From Bacteroidota bacterium (GTDB taxonomy: Bacteria; Bacteroidota; Ignavibacteria; UBA10030): a DNA stretch of 9,150 bases. Made by a program: the position numbers and the translations under genes. Below the pieces are notes generated by a model that worked only from the letters and a program-made list of their open reading frames with translations, did no database searches and was not told where the DNA came from. The stretch spans positions 34,584-43,733 of the forward strand of contig DMMN01000174.1 of assembly GCA_003453835.1 (NCBI GenBank). The letters are read 5' to 3'. Positions 7,244 through 9,150 of the stretch are shown one piece after another. Numbering within the stretch: position 1 is the first letter of the stretch; the number at the start of each line of letters is the position of its first letter.

Positions 7244-8582
7244 AAGAGAATCAACGGCTGGGGGGACGTTTCTTGACAGGGCCCTTCTGAATCCCATCGA
7301 AGACACGAACAGAACATTTTACTACGTCGTTGGCGCACTCCTGCTTCTCTTTCTTGTGGCTGTTGGGATGTATGCACATCAGATTTGGTTTGGGCTGGGT
7401 GTCACAGGAATGAACCAACCTATGACCTGGGGTTTCTACATCGTCAACTTCGTTTTCTTCATCGGCATCAGCCACGCAGGCACACTGATTTCTGCCATTC
7501 TTCGCCTTTCCATGGCGGAGTGGCGCAGGCCTATCACGCGCATGGCAGAAGTGATTACTGCCATCGTCCTTGCCATCGGAGGTCTTCATCCGATCATCGA
7601 CTTGGGAAGACCCGACCGCGTCATGAATGTCTTCACGGCCGGTCGACTACAGTCTCCATTGCTCTGGGACGTTGTCAGCATCAGCGCGTATTTCACGGCA
7701 AGCACTGTCTACCTGTACATTCCGCTTATTCCCGACATCGCTCTTCTTCGCGACCGCGGAGCCAAGCCTCAGTGGCTTTACGCATTTCTGGCGTGGGGCT
7801 GGCAAGGGACTCCGCATCAACACAAAGTGCTCGACCGTGCCATCAACATCTTAATGGTGATGGTAATTCCCATTGCTGTCTCCGTCCACACCGTCATTTC
7901 GTACATCTTTTCCATGACGCTGCAACCCGGATGGCACAGCACAATCTTCGGACCGTATTTTGTCGTTGGCGCGATCTTTTCAGGAATTGGTGCACTGCTT
8001 GTTGTGATGATCGTATTTCGCAAAGTATTCCATTTTGAGGCTTATCTCAAAGAGATTCATTTTGCCTACCTCGGGAATCTCTTGCTCCTCATGTCTCTCC
8101 TCTGGTTCTATTTCACATTTTCGGAATACCTCACGGGATTCTTTGGCCACGAGCCATTTGAGATGAAAGTGTTCTGGTACAAGTTCGTAGGTCCGTACGC
8201 GCCGTACTTCTGGGCAATGGTCGCCTGCAACTTCTTCATTCCGGTCGTGCTCTTGACTTTCAAAAAGCATCACACGATCCCCAAAGTACTCGTGTCGGCG
8301 ATCGCAGTCATCATTGGGATGTGGCTGGAGAGACTCATTATCATCGTACCGACCCTGGCAAACACCCATCTCGCGGACCCGGTCGGCATCTACATTCCGT
8401 CACTGGTAGAATGGGGACTCTTCTTGGGAGGAATCGTTGCTTTTGTCCTCGGCTTTGTACTCTTCTCGAAATTCTTCCCGCTGATTTCTGTCTGGGAAAT
8501 CCAGGAAGGACGAGAACGATCGGTCAAGGACGTGACAGAGCGGCTTCAGAGGTATCTCCCAGTTCATCAACAACATGCGTAA
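7236..8582 (+). CDS. nrfD: NrfD/PsrC-family quinone-interacting membrane subunit, ActC/QrcD-like
   Basis: A 448-residue integral membrane protein with about ten hydrophobic segments (approximately 28-49, 63-89, 99-121, 142-170, 201-226, 238-262, 275-303, 319-344, 348-375, 388-414). Ten helices is the ActC/QrcD form; PsrC and DmsC have eight. GISHAGTLISAILRL (77-91) on the second segment carries the His (80) and surrounding residues conserved in ActC-type proteins, near the quinone site. IGGLHPIIDLGRPDR (114-128) is another NrfD-family landmark. It is expected to exchange electrons between menaquinone and the iron-sulfur subunit, and ActC-type subunits are thought to take part in proton translocation. 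The start is ATG 7236 with GAAGGTGAG at 7223-7231. The same frame stays open upstream to 6978, but that part is a shadow of the ferredoxin gene. It overlaps that gene by 8 bp, so the two are translationally coupled. Confidence 0.9.
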   Translation: MLERESTAGGTFLDRALLNPIEDTNRTFYYVVGALLLLFLVAVGMYAHQIWFGLGVTGMNQPMTWGFYIVNFVFFIGISHAGTLISAILRLSMAEWRRPITRMAEVITAIVLAIGGLHPIIDLGRPDRVMNVFTAGRLQSPLLWDVVSISAYFTASTVYLYIPLIPDIALLRDRGAKPQWLYAFLAWGWQGTPHQHKVLDRAINILMVMVIPIAVSVHTVISYIFSMTLQPGWHSTIFGPYFVVGAIFSGIGALLVVMIVFRKVFHFEAYLKEIHFAYLGNLLLLMSLLWFYFTFSEYLTGFFGHEPFEMKVFWYKFVGPYAPYFWAMVACNFFIPVVLLTFKKHHTIPKVLVSAIAVIIGMWLERLIIIVPTLANTHLADPVGIYIPSLVEWGLFLGGIVAFVLGFVLFSKFFPLISVWEIQEGRERSVKDVTERLQRYLPVHQQHA

Positions 8583-8614
8583 AAGGCTGATGAACAGAAA
8601 ACGAATGTGTATGC

Positions 8615-8620
8615 AGGAAG
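8615..8620 (+). promoter_or_regulatory. Ribosome binding site AGGAAG for the small membrane-protein gene
   Basis: AGGAAG ends 4 nt before the ATG at 8625. The in-frame GTG at 8607 would place this site inside the gene and has no good site of its own, so the ATG is the better start. Confidence 0.65.
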
Positions 8621-8624
8621 CACG

Positions 8625-8858
8625 ATGAACCAAAAGCTTATTCTTGCACTGCAAATTGCGTCGCTTGGGGCGATCTGGATACTCGTGACGTTCGTGGGAA
8701 TATGGATTCTTAACCTCCTACAACTTTCGAATGATCTGCGTGATGTTCCCGATGCGACCCTCGCGATTAGTATCATCGCCGTTCCAGTGTTCGTGACCAT
8801 TGCCGGTGTGCTCACCTATGTGTTTGTTGGTCTGCAAAAAGGAAAACGAAGCACATGA
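8625..8858 (+). CDS. Small two-helix membrane protein in the ActD position
   Basis: A 77-residue protein with two hydrophobic segments (about 5-32 and 46-70), a short polar loop (NDLRDVPDA) and a basic tail (QKGKRST). No family is recognised from the sequence. It lies 42 bp after the NrfD-like gene and overlaps the monoheme cytochrome gene by 4 bp (ATGA), so it belongs to the operon. In alternative complex III operons a two-helix subunit (ActD) follows ActC and a monoheme cytochrome (ActE) comes next. This gene has that position and topology but is much shorter than usual ActD, which makes equivalence uncertain. Accessory or assembly subunits of the membrane complex are the likely roles. Confidence 0.7.
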   Translation: MNQKLILALQIASLGAIWILVTFVGIWILNLLQLSNDLRDVPDATLAISIIAVPVFVTIAGVLTYVFVGLQKGKRST

Positions 8859-9150
8859 AACGTCTGCTACAATCTTGCTCGTTGGCGCCGGCTTATGTGT
8901 TGACTCTTGTCCTCGCCACAGCCTTCCCCTGTTTGTCGCGTCAGGAAATGCCCCTGCCCGAGAACCCGCTCGAAGGGCAAAAGCTCTTCAGCGAAAAAGG
9001 ATGCGTTCGATGTCATTCCATCATGGGGAGAGGCGGCAAGATAGGATCCGATCTCGCGAAGACACAGGCAAATCACAGCCCGGCTGGAATCGTTGCCTTG
9101 ATGTGGAATCATGCTGCCGACATGAGCAAAGCAATGGAGGTTTGGCAGAG
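8855..9150 (+). CDS. Monoheme cytochrome c (3' end outside window), ActE-like position
   Basis: The frame from ATG 8855 is open to the window end, giving 98 complete codons. Residues 1 to about 28 form a Sec signal peptide (Lys-Arg, hydrophobic core, FPCLS). One CVRCH heme site is at residues 50-54, preceded by NPLEGQKLFSEKGC, a typical class I cytochrome c opening. After it come HSIMGRGGKIGSDL, ALMWNHAADM and SKAMEVW, a pattern seen in small soluble class I c-type cytochromes. The Met ligand could be Met90 or lie beyond the window. The ATG overlaps the stop of the small membrane-protein gene. A cysteine at residue 26, within FPCLS, could suggest a lipoprotein, but the lipobox match (AFPC) is poor. 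It probably carries electrons between the inner-membrane complex and periplasmic partners. Confidence 0.85.
   Translation, partial: MKRLLQSCSLAPAYVLTLVLATAFPCLSRQEMPLPENPLEGQKLFSEKGCVRCHSIMGRGGKIGSDLAKTQANHSPAGIVALMWNHAADMSKAMEVWQ

Noticed and set aside
3097..8582. Catalytic polysulfide, tetrathionate or arsenate reductase (Psr/Ttr/Arr)
   Set aside because: The subunit set is superficially similar, but the absence of an apparent Mo ligand, the ten-helix HAGT-type membrane subunit and the pentaheme cytochrome fit Act/Qrc better; kept as an alternative only.
8590..8628. Twelve-codon leader-like frame (ATG 8590 to TGA 8628) overlapping the next start by ATGA
   Set aside because: It has no clear ribosome binding site and no repeated-residue or regulatory pattern; it is probably chance.
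1..9150. tRNA, rRNA, CRISPR, insertion sequence or attachment site
   Set aside because: No direct-repeat arrays, transposase genes, terminal inverted repeats or RNA-gene signatures were seen; coding density is near complete.

Overview
The window carries a single-strand (+) run of nine genes for respiratory and extracellular electron transfer. It opens inside one gene and closes inside another. No RNA genes, insertion sequences, CRISPR arrays or integration signatures are visible. Base composition is mid-GC, genes start behind purine-rich ribosome binding sites, and the proteins are typical of a diderm bacterium: Tat and Sec signals, outer-membrane barrels and periplasmic c-type cytochromes. 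The gene types (MtrB/PioB barrel, five-heme ActA-like cytochrome, NrfD/ActC-like membrane protein) would fit the Ignavibacteria/Bacteroidota/Rhodothermota neighbourhood or another anaerobic or facultative phylum. That taxonomic guess is weak inference.

Region 1 (2-2446) holds the 3' part of an MtrB/PioB-family outer-membrane barrel, followed 21 bp later by a secreted cupredoxin with a fused C-terminal beta-sandwich domain. MtrB/PioB proteins are the sheath through which multiheme cytochromes cross the outer membrane. The cytochrome partner is not in the window and would be expected upstream. Region 2 (2447-2565) is a short non-coding gap with a terminator-like hairpin and then two adjacent perfect 6-2-6 dyads just before the next start codon.

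Region 3 (2566-9150) is a compact operon: a five-heme membrane-anchored cytochrome c, a Tat-exported molybdopterin-family protein (MopB) with a four-Cys iron-sulfur motif but no obvious Mo-ligating Cys/Ser, a small outer-membrane beta-barrel, a ferredoxin-like protein with four four-Cys sets, a ten-helix NrfD/ActC-type quinone-interacting protein, a two-helix small membrane protein, and a monoheme cytochrome c cut by the window end. Gaps are 42 bp or less and three junctions overlap.

In content and order this resembles alternative complex III (ActA-ActB-ActC-ActD-ActE) and the related Qrc complex of sulfate reducers. The differences are that the two halves of ActB are separate genes and an outer-membrane barrel gene sits between them. 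The likely model is a menaquinol/periplasm electron-transfer complex in the inner membrane, exchanging electrons through its hemes, the monoheme cytochrome and perhaps the cupredoxin with an MtrAB-type outer-membrane conduit. The direction (reduction of an external acceptor or uptake from an external donor) cannot be read from the sequence.
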